From Acidobacteriota bacterium (GTDB taxonomy: Bacteria > Acidobacteriota > Polarisedimenticolia > J045), in NCBI GenBank assembly GCA_017994815.1, contig JAGOJY010000005.1, positions 1 to 64,000 on the forward strand: DNA of 64,000 nucleotides, read 5' to 3'. Of the stretch, positions 36,390 through 44,872 are shown piece after piece; position 1 is the stretch's first letter; the number at the start of each line of letters is the position of its first letter. Below the pieces are notes generated by a model. It was not told the DNA's origin, did not search any database, and saw nothing but the letters and a program-made list of their open reading frames with translations. The translations under genes were made by a program, and so were the position numbers.

Positions 36390-38345
36390 TCAGTCGTCGC
36401 CGAGGTAGGCGATGGCGGAGCGGCGCGTGAGCATCAGCATGCCCACGATCCACACCGCCGCGCAGGCCCAGAGGACCCACGACAGCACGAACGAGCGCGC
36501 GAACAGGCCCCACAACGTCGGCAATGCGACGATGAACAGGCCGCGGGCCCAGCCGCGCCCGGCCAGGAGCTTCAACCCGACCGCGGCGAGCAGGGCGCAG
36601 AACCCGACCTGCACGAGGGCCGTCGCGATGACGCTCGCGCCGAGCGGTCCCTTGAACAGCGCGTAGGCGGCCGTGACCAGCGACAGCACGCCGAGCCCGA
36701 CCGTGGGCCAGGCGATCGATGCGACCGTCGCCGGCGCGCGCGCGCCGGTCTCGGCCTCGCGCGCGCCGGTGTGCGGGCGGGAGACCCAGCGGTTGAACTG
36801 CCACAGCGCCGCGGCGGAGATCAAGCCGATCGCCATCAGGATCAGCCAGCCGAGCGCGTTCCAGCCCGGGGCCAGCTCCAGCAGCCCGTCCTCGCGCCGC
36901 GCGGCGCCCTTGGCCATGACGTCGTTGAAGATGATCGCGCCGACCGGGCCCCCGAGCATCGCGCCGAGCGCGAGCGGCAGGTTGGCGTAGCCGAGGAACA
37001 GCCCCTCCTGCCCCTTCGGCGCCAACGCGCCGATGTACTCGTACATCCGCGCGGAGGTGAACAGCTCGCCGAGCGCGATCAGCGCCACGGTGAGGATGAT
37101 GAAGATCGAGGCGATCGGCAGCCAGTTCAGCGCGATCGCGCGCACGCCGCCGGCCATGTAGACCGGGGCCAGGTTGATCAGCATCGCCGCCCCGATGATC
37201 AGCGTGCCGAAGACCATCGAGCGGATCGGCTTCATCTTGCCGAAGGCGCGCGTGATCAAGAGCTGGAAGCAGACGATCACGAACGGGTTGGCGGCGGTGT
37301 AGAGGTCCATCGCCGGGTTCGTCTCGACCACCTTCTTCGTGTACAGCGGCAACACGTTGTAGACCTGGTTGTAGATGAAGAAGAACCCCGACATCACGAG
37401 CAGGAACAGCGCGAAGCGCAGGCTGCCGAGGACCAGGAGCATGCCCATCAGGATCTCGAGCAGCGAGCGCCGGCGCTTTTCCTTGTCGGCGTCCCGGGCG
37501 GGCTCGCGGTAGAACAGCAGCACGACGAAGAAGGCGACGACCGCCGCCGCGGCGGCCACGGCGAAGATGTACGACAGCTGTCGCGGGTCGGTCGCGCCGC
37601 GCTCGGAGGCGGTGGCGGAAAAGATCCACGCGATGGCGACGCCGGCGGCGACGACGATCAACGTGTAGCCGAGGACCGGCGGCCACACGCTGTGCTTCTC
37701 GCGGTGGGCCTGCGTGGCCCAGCGCACGAGCAGGATCAGCCCCGCCGCGGCGATCGTGCAGACCGCGACGACCATCAGGACCGTCGACACGCTGGAGCCG
37801 GAGCGCACGACGAACGCGGTGCCGCGGCCGAACAGCGAGCCGATGTTGATCACCATGTAGAAGATCGCGAACCCGAGCGTGGCGCGGGTGCCGGAGGTCT
37901 TCTGCACCGTGCCCGAGATGCAGGGCTTGACGAACGAACCGCCGATCCCGATCAGGAGGATCGCGGCCACGACCAGCACGATGTCGCGGGTCGAGGCCGT
38001 GACCTGGTCGCCGATCGTCTGCGTCAGCGTGCTCCCGCCGAGCCAGACGGGGTAGCCCATCATGAAGTAGCCCGCCCCGAGCAGCACGAACGCGAGCAGC
38101 AGCCCGCGGCGGAAGCCGATGTCGTCGGCGATCGTCCCGGACAGGATCGGCAGGAAGTAGATCAGTCCCCAGAGGATGCTGGAGTTGAAGATCGAGGGCC
38201 ACGTGTCGCCGAAGCCGAGCTGGCCGAGGTAGATCACGACGAAGCTCGCCATCGAGTAGTACGCGGCGCGCTCGAACACTTCGGTCAGGTTGGCGGTCCA
38301 GAAGAGGGTCGGAAACGCCTTCGCGGGTGCGGAGGGGTCGGCCAT
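36390..38345 (-). CDS. POT/PTR-family (MFS) proton-coupled peptide transporter-like protein
   Basis: The product is a 651-residue integral membrane protein with about 13-14 predicted helices. The first helix carries the POT signature TEVFERAAYYSMASF (an ExxERxxYY type motif used for proton coupling). GTIADDIGFRRGLLLAFVLL is the MFS loop 2-3 motif. The length exceeds the usual about 500 residues because of a cytoplasmic insert around 220-290 (YREPARDADKEKRRR) and extra C-terminal helices. The expected function is uptake of di- or tripeptides driven by the proton gradient; other small substrates cannot be excluded. A long hairpin and a TATGAT element lie just upstream. Confidence 0.75.
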   Translation of the reverse strand: MADPSAPAKAFPTLFWTANLTEVFERAAYYSMASFVVIYLGQLGFGDTWPSIFNSSILWGLIYFLPILSGTIADDIGFRRGLLLAFVLLGAGYFMMGYPVWLGGSTLTQTIGDQVTASTRDIVLVVAAILLIGIGGSFVKPCISGTVQKTSGTRATLGFAIFYMVINIGSLFGRGTAFVVRSGSSVSTVLMVVAVCTIAAAGLILLVRWATQAHREKHSVWPPVLGYTLIVVAAGVAIAWIFSATASERGATDPRQLSYIFAVAAAAAVVAFFVVLLFYREPARDADKEKRRRSLLEILMGMLLVLGSLRFALFLLVMSGFFFIYNQVYNVLPLYTKKVVETNPAMDLYTAANPFVIVCFQLLITRAFGKMKPIRSMVFGTLIIGAAMLINLAPVYMAGGVRAIALNWLPIASIFIILTVALIALGELFTSARMYEYIGALAPKGQEGLFLGYANLPLALGAMLGGPVGAIIFNDVMAKGAARREDGLLELAPGWNALGWLILMAIGLISAAALWQFNRWVSRPHTGAREAETGARAPATVASIAWPTVGLGVLSLVTAAYALFKGPLGASVIATALVQVGFCALLAAVGLKLLAGRGWARGLFIVALPTLWGLFARSFVLSWVLWACAAVWIVGMLMLTRRSAIAYLGDD

Positions 38346-38388
38346 CGGGGTCCTCGGCGACGGGTCTGGGTCTGCGGATCATACAGAA

Positions 38389-38415
38389 CGGGGACAGGTG
38401 GTTCACCTGTCCCCG
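38389..38415. promoter_or_regulatory. perfect 12-bp-stem hairpin between transporter promoter and vWA gene end
   Basis: CGGGGACAGGTG, loop GTT, CACCTGTCCCCG. On the minus strand it is followed within four bases by TATGAT, a good -10 for the transporter gene, so the palindrome covers the -35 region and could be an operator. It equally could end transcription of the vWA lipoprotein gene, though no T-run follows. Confidence 0.5.
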
Positions 38416-38476
38416 TCCTTCGGTTCTCGGTCGCGTCCTGTGATGCGTGCTGGTGCCGGGCCGGCCGCGCCGGCCG

Positions 38477-40159
38477 CTACGGTGATACGTGTGCGACCTG
38501 TCCGTGCAGCGCGCGGGCGCTGGCGACCAGCTCGCCGAACGCCTCGCGGTAGCCGCCGGCGTCCGGCCCGCGGCCGGCCGCGGCCAGCGCGGCCGCCATG
38601 TCCAGCGTGCAGCTCCCGCGGTTCGGCGAGTCGCGCAGCAGCATGCCGAAGCAGGCCACCGCGGCCGAGAACTTGAAGTCCGCCGAGGAGCCGGCCCACG
38701 AGGTGCCGGCGTCGCGCACGACCTGCGTCAGGAGGCGGCTCTCGCTGCCGTCCGGGTCCTTGTAGCGCAGCTTCAGCGTGAGCAGTTCCTCGTCGCCAGC
38801 GCCGGTCGCGACGGTCTTCTGGTACTTGAGCGGGTCCACGCCGCGCACCGGCTCGCCGCTGGCGGCGGGGACGATCTCGTACAGCGCGGTGACCGAGATG
38901 CCGGCGCCGATCTCGCCCGCGTCCTTGGTGTCGTCGTTGAAGTCCTCGGCCGCGAGCAGGCGGTTCTCGTAGCCGATCAGCCGGTACTGCTCGACCGCGA
39001 CGGGGTTGAACTCGACCTGGATCTTGACGTCCTTGGCGACGGTGACGAGCGTGCCGCCGGCCTGCTCGACCAGCGCCTTGCGCGCCTCCAGCTCGGAGTC
39101 GATGTAGGCGTAGTTGCCGTTCCCGCGGTCCGCGAGCTGCTCCAGCATCGAGTCCTTGTAGTTGCCCATCCCGAAGCCGAGCACGGTCAGGAACACGCCA
39201 GCCTGGGCCCGCTCCTCGACCAGCCGCGTCAGCTCGCCCTCGCTGGTCACGCCGACGTTGAAATCGCCGTCGGTGGCGAGGATCACGCGGTTGATGCCGC
39301 CCTCGACGAAACCCTGCTGCGCGATGGCGTAGGCGAGCGCGATCCCCTCCCCGCCCGCCGTCGAGCCGCCCGCATCCAGCCGCTCGATCGCGGCCGTGAT
39401 CTCGTCGCGGTTGCCGGCCGAGGTCGGCGGCAGGACCAGCCCGGCGGCGCCGGCGTAGACCACGATCGCCACGGTGTCGCGCGACGAGAGCTGCCCGACG
39501 AGCATCCGCATCGCGGACTTGACCAGCGGCAGCTTGTTGGGCGGCTGCATCGAGCCCGAGACGTCGAGCAGGAAGACGTAGTTGCCGGGGCGGCGCTCTG
39601 CGAAGGCGACCGGCGTCCCCTTGAGGCCGATGCGCACGAGCCGGTGCTGCTCGTTCCAGGGACAGGATGCCAGCTCGACGCCCGTCGAGAACGGCGTGCC
39701 ATCGGTGGGCGGCGGGTCGTCGTAGGAGAAGTAGTTGAGCAGCTCCTCGATCCGCACCGCGTCCTTCGGCGGCAGCTGGCCCTGCGCGAGGAAGCGGCGG
39801 ACGTTGGCGTAGGAGGCGGTGTCGACGTCGATCGAGAAGGTCGAGAGCGGGTTCCGGGTCACGGCCTGGAACGGGTTCTCGTCGAAGCGACCGTAGCTCT
39901 CGGTGTTCATCGGCGGGCCGCCGACGTAGGCCAGCGCGCAAAGCTCCGAGCGCGCGGGCGCACCGAGGACGCCGCCGAGGACGCCGCCGAGGACCCCGCG
40001 GGCGACGGGCTGGGCCTTCGCAGCGTCGGCTTCCTCTTTCAGTTCCGGCACCATGTTCGGGGTTTCGGCCGGCGGCGCCGTCGGCTCCGGAGCGGGGGCG
40101 CGCCCCGCGCAACCGGAGAGAAGCGACATCGCGACCAACAGGGAAAACGCGCGGCGCAT
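38477..40159 (-). CDS. von Willebrand factor type A lipoprotein (YfbK-like)
   Basis: The product has 560 residues. The ATG at 40159 is preferred over a longer frame because GGGAGGT lies seven bases upstream and the protein then starts with a lipoprotein signal (RRAFSLLVAMSLLSGC, lipobox LSGC). A low-complexity VLGGVLGGVLG follows. An N-terminal vWF-associated region (MNTESYGRFDENPF, STFSIDVDTASYANVRRFL) precedes the vWA domain (about 195-370) with its metal site DVSGSMQPP and IILATDGDFNVGVT-like wording. The C-terminal part is the DUF3520 domain (EFNPVAVEQYRLIGYENRLL, FKFSAAVACFGMLLRDS). The family is often near envelope-stress systems; its exact function is unknown. Confidence 0.85.
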   Translation of the reverse strand: MRRAFSLLVAMSLLSGCAGRAPAPEPTAPPAETPNMVPELKEEADAAKAQPVARGVLGGVLGGVLGAPARSELCALAYVGGPPMNTESYGRFDENPFQAVTRNPLSTFSIDVDTASYANVRRFLAQGQLPPKDAVRIEELLNYFSYDDPPPTDGTPFSTGVELASCPWNEQHRLVRIGLKGTPVAFAERRPGNYVFLLDVSGSMQPPNKLPLVKSAMRMLVGQLSSRDTVAIVVYAGAAGLVLPPTSAGNRDEITAAIERLDAGGSTAGGEGIALAYAIAQQGFVEGGINRVILATDGDFNVGVTSEGELTRLVEERAQAGVFLTVLGFGMGNYKDSMLEQLADRGNGNYAYIDSELEARKALVEQAGGTLVTVAKDVKIQVEFNPVAVEQYRLIGYENRLLAAEDFNDDTKDAGEIGAGISVTALYEIVPAASGEPVRGVDPLKYQKTVATGAGDEELLTLKLRYKDPDGSESRLLTQVVRDAGTSWAGSSADFKFSAAVACFGMLLRDSPNRGSCTLDMAAALAAAGRGPDAGGYREAFGELVASARALHGQVAHVSP

Positions 40160-40345
40160 GGCGAACCTCCCGGCCCGGGTTGACCCGGGCGCTCTGCATC
40201 CCGCCCTTCCCCGGCTCCATCGTGCGACGGGCGGCGAGCGGGTCTCGCCGGTTTCGACAGGCTCCCGCGGGGAAAGTTCCGCGCGGGAGCGCGGCAAATC
40301 CGTCGCAGGCGCGCCCGCCGGACGCGCGGCGGCGGCCCCGCACGA

Positions 40346-40374
40346 TTGACATCCGCCGATCGTGCAGCAAGATG
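40346..40374 (+). promoter_or_regulatory. weak sigma-70-type promoter candidate for the NO reductase gene
   Basis: A perfect TTGACA at 40346-40351 is followed after 17 bases by AAGATG, a poor -10. It lies 55 bases before the chosen ATG. No FNR/NnrR-type TTGAT-N4-ATCAA box was found in the 270-bp divergent gap. Confidence 0.3.
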
Positions 40375-40428
40375 GCGGGACTGGGGCTCGCCACCCGGCG
40401 CGGGCTGCCTTGCGTGGACGCGAGACAG

Positions 40429-42744
40429 ATGTCTTCTCCTCCCGACCGGGATCCGCATTTCGGCAGGTTGTGGTTCGCCCTCGCCGCCGTCATCGCGATT
40501 TCGTTCGCCGTGCTCCTGTATTTCGGCGTGCAGATCTACCAGCAGGCGCCGCCGATCCCCGCGCGCGTGGTCAGCGAGGACGGGCGGGAGCTGTTCACGG
40601 CGGCCCAGATCCGCGACGGCCAGAACGTGTGGCAGTCGATGGGCGGGCAGCAGGTCGGCAGCGTCTGGGGCCACGGCTCGTACCTGGCGCCGGACTGGTC
40701 CGCCGACTGGCTGCACCGCGAGGCGATGGCGCTGCTCGACCGCTGGTCGACGAGCGAGGAGGGTGCGCCGTTCAATCAACTCCCGGCGATCCGCCAGGCG
40801 GCCCTGCGCGAGCGTCTCGAGCGCGAGATGCGCGCCAACCGCTACAAGCCGTCGACGGGCGTGCTGCTGGTTTCGCGCGACAGGGCCGCGGCGATCGAAG
40901 AAGTCGGCCGGCACTATGACGCGCTGTTCGGCGGCGATGCGAGCCAGGAACGGCTGCGCGACGCCTACGCGCTCGCGCCGCTCCCGCTGCCCGACCCCGT
41001 GCGGCGGCAGGCGCTGAACGCCTTCTTCTTCTGGGCCGCGTGGTCGTGCGCCGCGGTGCGCCCGGGCGAGAAGGTCAGCTACACGCAGAACTGGCCGCCG
41101 GAGCCGTTGATCGGCAACGTCCCGACGCCGTCGACGGTGCTCTGGACCGGGGTCAGCCTGTTCCTGCTGCTCGCGGGAATCGCCGCGCTGGCGTGGTACT
41201 ACGCCGTGCTGCGCCGCCGCGAGGCGCCGGGCCACGAGCTGCCGGAGTGGGATCCGCTCTTGGCCCTGCAGCCCACGCCGTCGATGCGCGCCACGCTCAA
41301 GTACTTCTGGGTCGTGGCGGCGCTGATCGTGGTGCAGGTGATCATGGGCGCGCTCACGGCGCACTACGGCGTCGAGGGCTCCGGACTGTACGGGGTCCCG
41401 CTCTCGGAATGGTTCCCCTACTCCGTGACGCGCACGTGGCACACGCAGCTGGGCATCTTCTGGATCGCGACGGCGTGGCTGGCGACGGGGCTGTTCGTCG
41501 CGCCGGCGGTTTCGGGCAACGAGCCGCGGGCGCAGCGCGCGGGCGTCAACTTCCTGTTCGTCGCGCTCCTGGTGATCGTCGTCGGCGCGCTGTTCGGGAC
41601 CTGGTACTCGACGCAGCAGAAGATGGGGCTCGCGACCGGCTTCTGGTTCGGCCACCAGGGTTACGAGTACGTGGACCTCGGCCGGTTCTGGCAACTGTTC
41701 CTGCTGGTCGGGCTGTTCCTCTGGCTGTTCCTGATGGGCCGCGCGCTGTGGCCGGCGCTGCGCGGGCGCGGCGCGGACCGCCAGCTCCTCATCCTGTTCT
41801 TCATCTCGGCCGCCGCGATCGCGCTGTTCTACTCCGCCGGGTTGATGTACTGGCGGCAGACGCACTACGCCGTCGCCGAGTACTGGCGCTGGTGGGTCGT
41901 GCACCTGTGGGTCGAGGGCTTCTTCGAGGTCTTCGCGACGGTCGTGATCGCCTTCCTGTTCACGCGCATGGGGCTGTTGAAGGCGGTGACCGCGACCGCG
42001 GCGGTGCTGTTCTCGACGGTGATCTTCCTCTCCGGCGGGATCATCGGCACGTTCCACCACCTGTACTTCACCGGCACGCCGATCGGCGTGCTGGCGCTGG
42101 GGTCGGTGTTCAGCGCGCTGGAGGTGGTGCCGCTGGTGCTGATCGGCTTCGAGGCCTACGACAACCTGACGCTGTCACGGGCCCGGCCGTGGATCGCGAG
42201 CTACAAGTGGCCGATCTACTGCTTCGTCGCGGTGGCGTTCTGGAACCTCGTCGGCGCGGGGCTGTTCGGCTTCATGATCAACCCGCCGGTGGCGCTGTTC
42301 TACATGCAGGGCCTGAACACGACCGCGGTCCACGCGCACACCGCGCTGTTCGGCGTGTACGGCATGCTCGGGATCGGCCTGATGCTGTTCTGCCTCAAGG
42401 GACTGGCGACGCGGCAGGTGTGGCGCACGGGCGCGCTGTCGTTCGCGTTCTGGTCGATCAACAGCGGGCTGCTCTTGATGGTGCTGCTGTCCGACCTGCC
42501 GCGCGGCCTGCTGCAGACGTGGGCCAGCGTGGCCCAGGGCATGTGGTACGCGCGCTCGGCCGAGTTCACCCACACCGGGCTGATGGACCTGCTGCGCTGG
42601 CTGCGCGTGATCGGCGACACGATCTTCGCGGTCGGCGTGATCGCGCTCGGCTGGTTCGTGCTCGGGCTCAAGACCGGCTGGTCGCTCACCGGCGAGCGGG
42701 ATCGCCTCGTGACCGAGGCCGACGCGGAGGGCGCGCAACCCTGA
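40429..42744 (+). CDS. norB: quinol-dependent nitric oxide reductase (qNor)
   Basis: The product is a 771-residue single-subunit qNor that reduces 2 NO to N2O with electrons from quinol at the inner membrane. The N-terminal hydrophilic cytochrome c-like domain without a haem motif is present (QNVWQSMGGQQVGSVWGHGS, YLAPDWSADWLHREAM). About 14 helices follow, with haem-copper-type ligands in WHTQLGIFWIATAW, HLWVEGFFEVFATVVIAFLF and GGIIGTFHHLYFTG. The ATG at 40429 gives the usual qNor length; a longer in-frame start at 40180 is rejected because the extension is low-complexity and crosses the promoter region. No nor accessory or denitrification genes are nearby, so the role is probably NO detoxification. 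Confidence 0.92.
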   Translation: MSSPPDRDPHFGRLWFALAAVIAISFAVLLYFGVQIYQQAPPIPARVVSEDGRELFTAAQIRDGQNVWQSMGGQQVGSVWGHGSYLAPDWSADWLHREAMALLDRWSTSEEGAPFNQLPAIRQAALRERLEREMRANRYKPSTGVLLVSRDRAAAIEEVGRHYDALFGGDASQERLRDAYALAPLPLPDPVRRQALNAFFFWAAWSCAAVRPGEKVSYTQNWPPEPLIGNVPTPSTVLWTGVSLFLLLAGIAALAWYYAVLRRREAPGHELPEWDPLLALQPTPSMRATLKYFWVVAALIVVQVIMGALTAHYGVEGSGLYGVPLSEWFPYSVTRTWHTQLGIFWIATAWLATGLFVAPAVSGNEPRAQRAGVNFLFVALLVIVVGALFGTWYSTQQKMGLATGFWFGHQGYEYVDLGRFWQLFLLVGLFLWLFLMGRALWPALRGRGADRQLLILFFISAAAIALFYSAGLMYWRQTHYAVAEYWRWWVVHLWVEGFFEVFATVVIAFLFTRMGLLKAVTATAAVLFSTVIFLSGGIIGTFHHLYFTGTPIGVLALGSVFSALEVVPLVLIGFEAYDNLTLSRARPWIASYKWPIYCFVAVAFWNLVGAGLFGFMINPPVALFYMQGLNTTAVHAHTALFGVYGMLGIGLMLFCLKGLATRQVWRTGALSFAFWSINSGLLLMVLLSDLPRGLLQTWASVAQGMWYARSAEFTHTGLMDLLRWLRVIGDTIFAVGVIALGWFVLGLKTGWSLTGERDRLVTEADAEGAQP

Positions 42745-42758
42745 GGGAACCGCGTCGC

Positions 42759-42783
42759 GGGGGGCCGGCGCAGCCGGCCCGCA
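42759..42783. repeat. G+C hairpin after the NO reductase gene
   Basis: GGGGGCCGGCGCAGCCGGCC is a variant of the REP-like palindromes, 14 bp after the stop and ahead of a convergent gene. It probably serves as a transcript end; the T-run is missing. Confidence 0.35.
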
Positions 42784-42831
42784 CTCGGCCGTGGTTCGAG
42801 GGGCCGCGCGTCGCCCCGGTTCGCAGACAGG

Positions 42832-43629
42832 TCAGACGAAGCGGCGGTAGCGAGCTTCCCAGAAGCAGTGCAGGCCGTAGGCGACGAGACCGAGCGCGAC
42901 GAGCGCGAGGAGCCACGGGCCGGAGGGGTTGTTGGCGATGCTGTCGAGCGAGGATGCGAATCCGGCCGCCTCGCGCGGGTTCGCCGTCCACGCGGCCATC
43001 AGCAGGAACGCGCCGATCAGCGCGAACACGACGCCGCGCGCGGTGAGGCCGAGGCGGCCGATGCGTCGCGCCCAGGTCCGTTCCTCGATGCGCATCGCCG
43101 CGGTGTCGTACTGTCGCATGAAGCTCGCGCTGGCGGCGCGCCAGAACTGCGATACGGCGACGCCGAGCACGATCAGGCCGCAGGCGCCGACGAGGAACTG
43201 CCCGAGCGGCTGGGCGAGGAGCTGGCCGGTGAGCGCCTGCTCGGAGTGGTCCGAGCCCGACGGTGCGCCGAGGGCGGTCTTGATCGCCGTCACGGTCAGG
43301 CCGGCGTGGATCGCGCCGCTGCCGATGTCGGCGGCCCAGGCGCGGACCCGTTTCGCGGCGCTCGCCCGGCGCGCGCGGAAGGCGTCGGCCAGCCGCCACA
43401 GCGCGTACGCGGCGAGCCCGGCGGCAATGACGAACAGGAGCGTGCGGCCGAACGGCTGGCGGCCGATCTCGTGGATCGCCCCCGTCGAGCCTTTGGCGCG
43501 CGCGTAGCCCAGCGCGGCGCGCAGCGCGAAGGCGCCGAGGAGCACGTACAGCACGCCTTTGGTCGACCAACCGAGCCGCGCGGCCCGGTCCCACCACCCG
43601 GGTGGCCCGGGCCAGCTCGTGCGGCTCAT
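42832..43629 (-). CDS. DUF1206 membrane protein
   Basis: This 265-residue protein is built from three repeats of the DUF1206 unit, each of two helices: WSTKGVLYVLLGAFALRAAL, DIGSGAIHAGLTVTAIKTAL and GLTARGVVFALIGAFLLMAA, each followed by a helix ending near an Arg/Glu-rich loop. Six transmembrane helices result. Function is unknown in the family. TACGAT on the minus strand (plus 43636-43641) ends six bases before the ATG with no Shine-Dalgarno. It is divergent from the S41 protease gene, whose start is only 70 bp away. Confidence 0.85.
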   Translation of the reverse strand: MSRTSWPGPPGWWDRAARLGWSTKGVLYVLLGAFALRAALGYARAKGSTGAIHEIGRQPFGRTLLFVIAAGLAAYALWRLADAFRARRASAAKRVRAWAADIGSGAIHAGLTVTAIKTALGAPSGSDHSEQALTGQLLAQPLGQFLVGACGLIVLGVAVSQFWRAASASFMRQYDTAAMRIEERTWARRIGRLGLTARGVVFALIGAFLLMAAWTANPREAAGFASSLDSIANNPSGPWLLALVALGLVAYGLHCFWEARYRRFV

Positions 43630-43685
43630 TGCACGATCGTACAGCGCGGCGGAAAACGCGCCCGCGCGGGCGAAAGTGCGGGCGA

Positions 43686-43691
43686 TATACT
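43686..43691 (+). promoter_or_regulatory. -10-like element TATACT upstream of S41 protease gene
   Basis: TATACT ends eight bases before the ATG at 43700, leaving no room for a Shine-Dalgarno. It is one of several genes in the window with this arrangement. Confidence 0.35.
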
Positions 43692-43699
43692 GCAGCGCG

Positions 43700-44872
43700 A
43701 TGCGCGTGCTGATCAGCGCGGCAATCGTGGCCGCAGCGTCGTTCGCCGAGCTGGGTGACGAGGTGGTCGCGTTCGTGCGCGAGCAGTTCTACGACGCCAC
43801 GCGCGCGGGGGCCTGGGCCGAGCGCCACGCGGGCTACGGTGCGGATGCCTCGTCGGACGCGCAGTTCGCGGCGCTGACGAACCGGCTTCTCGGCGAGCTG
43901 CGCGCGTCGCACACCTACTACTACCCGCTGGACGACCCGCGCAACGCGGAGCTGCGCGCGATTTTCCGCCACGCGCTGGAGACCCAGCACGTGCACCGCG
44001 AGGGGATCGGCGCCGACTTCGCCTGCGGAGAGGGCGGGTGCTTCGTCCGCCAGCTCTTCGCCGGCGGCCCGGCGCAGGCGGCGGGGCTCTTGCGGGGCGA
44101 CCTCGTGGTCAAAGCCGGCGGCGCGCCGTTCGTGCCGGGGCGCGCGTTCGAAGGCCGGGCGGGCGAGAACGTCACGCTGGAGATCCGCCGCCAGCGCGAC
44201 GGACCGCTGCGGCAGGTGACCCTCGTCCCGCGGCGGACCGACCCGTCGGAGGAGTGGGTCGCGGCGGAGATCCAGGGCACGACCACGACGAGTCGCGGCG
44301 GGCGCACCATCGCCTACGTCCCGATTTTCTCGTGCGCCGGCGACGAGCCGCGCGAGGCGCTGGCCGATGCGATCGAGCGTCACGCCGCGGCACAGGCGCT
44401 GGTCGTGGATTTCCGCAACGGCTGGGGCGGGTGCAACCCGGACTTCGTGGACCTGTTCTGCGGCGCGGCGCCGGAGCTGATCTCGATAGCGAGGGATGGC
44501 GAGCGCTCCACGTTCCTCCGCCACTGGCGCAAACCGCTCGTGCTGCTGGTCAACGGCGGTACCCGTAGCGGGAAGGAGATCGTCGCGCACGCCGTGCGCA
44601 AGCATCGCCTCGGCGTCGTCGTCGGCGAGCGCACCGCCGGCGCGGTCCTCGCCGGGAAGATCTTCGTGCTGTCGAACGACGCGGTGCTGCTGCTCGCCGC
44701 GGCGGACGTGCTGGTGGACGGCGAGCGGCTCGAGGGGATCGGCGTCGAGCCGGACGTCGCCGTCCCGGACCGGCTGGAGTTCGCGGCGGGGGCCGACCCG
44801 CAGCTCGAGCGCGCGCTGGCGCTCGCGGCGGAGCTGGCCACGAACTCCGCGAAGCCGGCCCAGGCGCGATGA
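43700..44872 (+). CDS. S41-family peptidase with PDZ domain
   Basis: The product has 390 residues. A short hydrophobic N-terminus may be a signal. Residues 100-175 resemble a PDZ domain (CFVRQLFAGGPAQAAGLLRG, DLVVKAGGAPF). The C-terminal tail-specific protease domain has LVVDFRNGWGG, VLLVNGGTRSGKEIVAHAV (Ser position in TRSG) and GVVVGERTAGAVLAG. The Lys that follows this Gly in CtpA-type enzymes is Ala here, so catalysis would have to use the tricorn/retinol-binding-type variant mechanism or be lost. An in-frame extension upstream of 43700 is rejected because it crosses the divergent promoter. It overlaps the next gene as ATGA. Confidence 0.8.
   Translation: MRVLISAAIVAAASFAELGDEVVAFVREQFYDATRAGAWAERHAGYGADASSDAQFAALTNRLLGELRASHTYYYPLDDPRNAELRAIFRHALETQHVHREGIGADFACGEGGCFVRQLFAGGPAQAAGLLRGDLVVKAGGAPFVPGRAFEGRAGENVTLEIRRQRDGPLRQVTLVPRRTDPSEEWVAAEIQGTTTTSRGGRTIAYVPIFSCAGDEPREALADAIERHAAAQALVVDFRNGWGGCNPDFVDLFCGAAPELISIARDGERSTFLRHWRKPLVLLVNGGTRSGKEIVAHAVRKHRLGVVVGERTAGAVLAGKIFVLSNDAVLLLAAADVLVDGERLEGIGVEPDVAVPDRLEFAAGADPQLERALALAAELATNSAKPAQAR

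Noticed and set aside
33013..38406. 1797-residue open frame on the minus strand
   Set aside because: It is antisense to the propeller gene and then out of frame through the transporter gene. Composition is Arg/His/Ala-rich and both sense genes have clear domains.
40180..40428. N-terminal extension of the nitric oxide reductase
   Set aside because: The extension is basic low-complexity sequence running through the divergent promoter region. qNor proteins begin where the ATG at 40429 places it.
40298..40428. FNR/NnrR-type box for the nitric oxide reductase
   Set aside because: No TTGAT-N4-ATCAA or close variant is present. The only TTGAC match is better explained as a -35 element.
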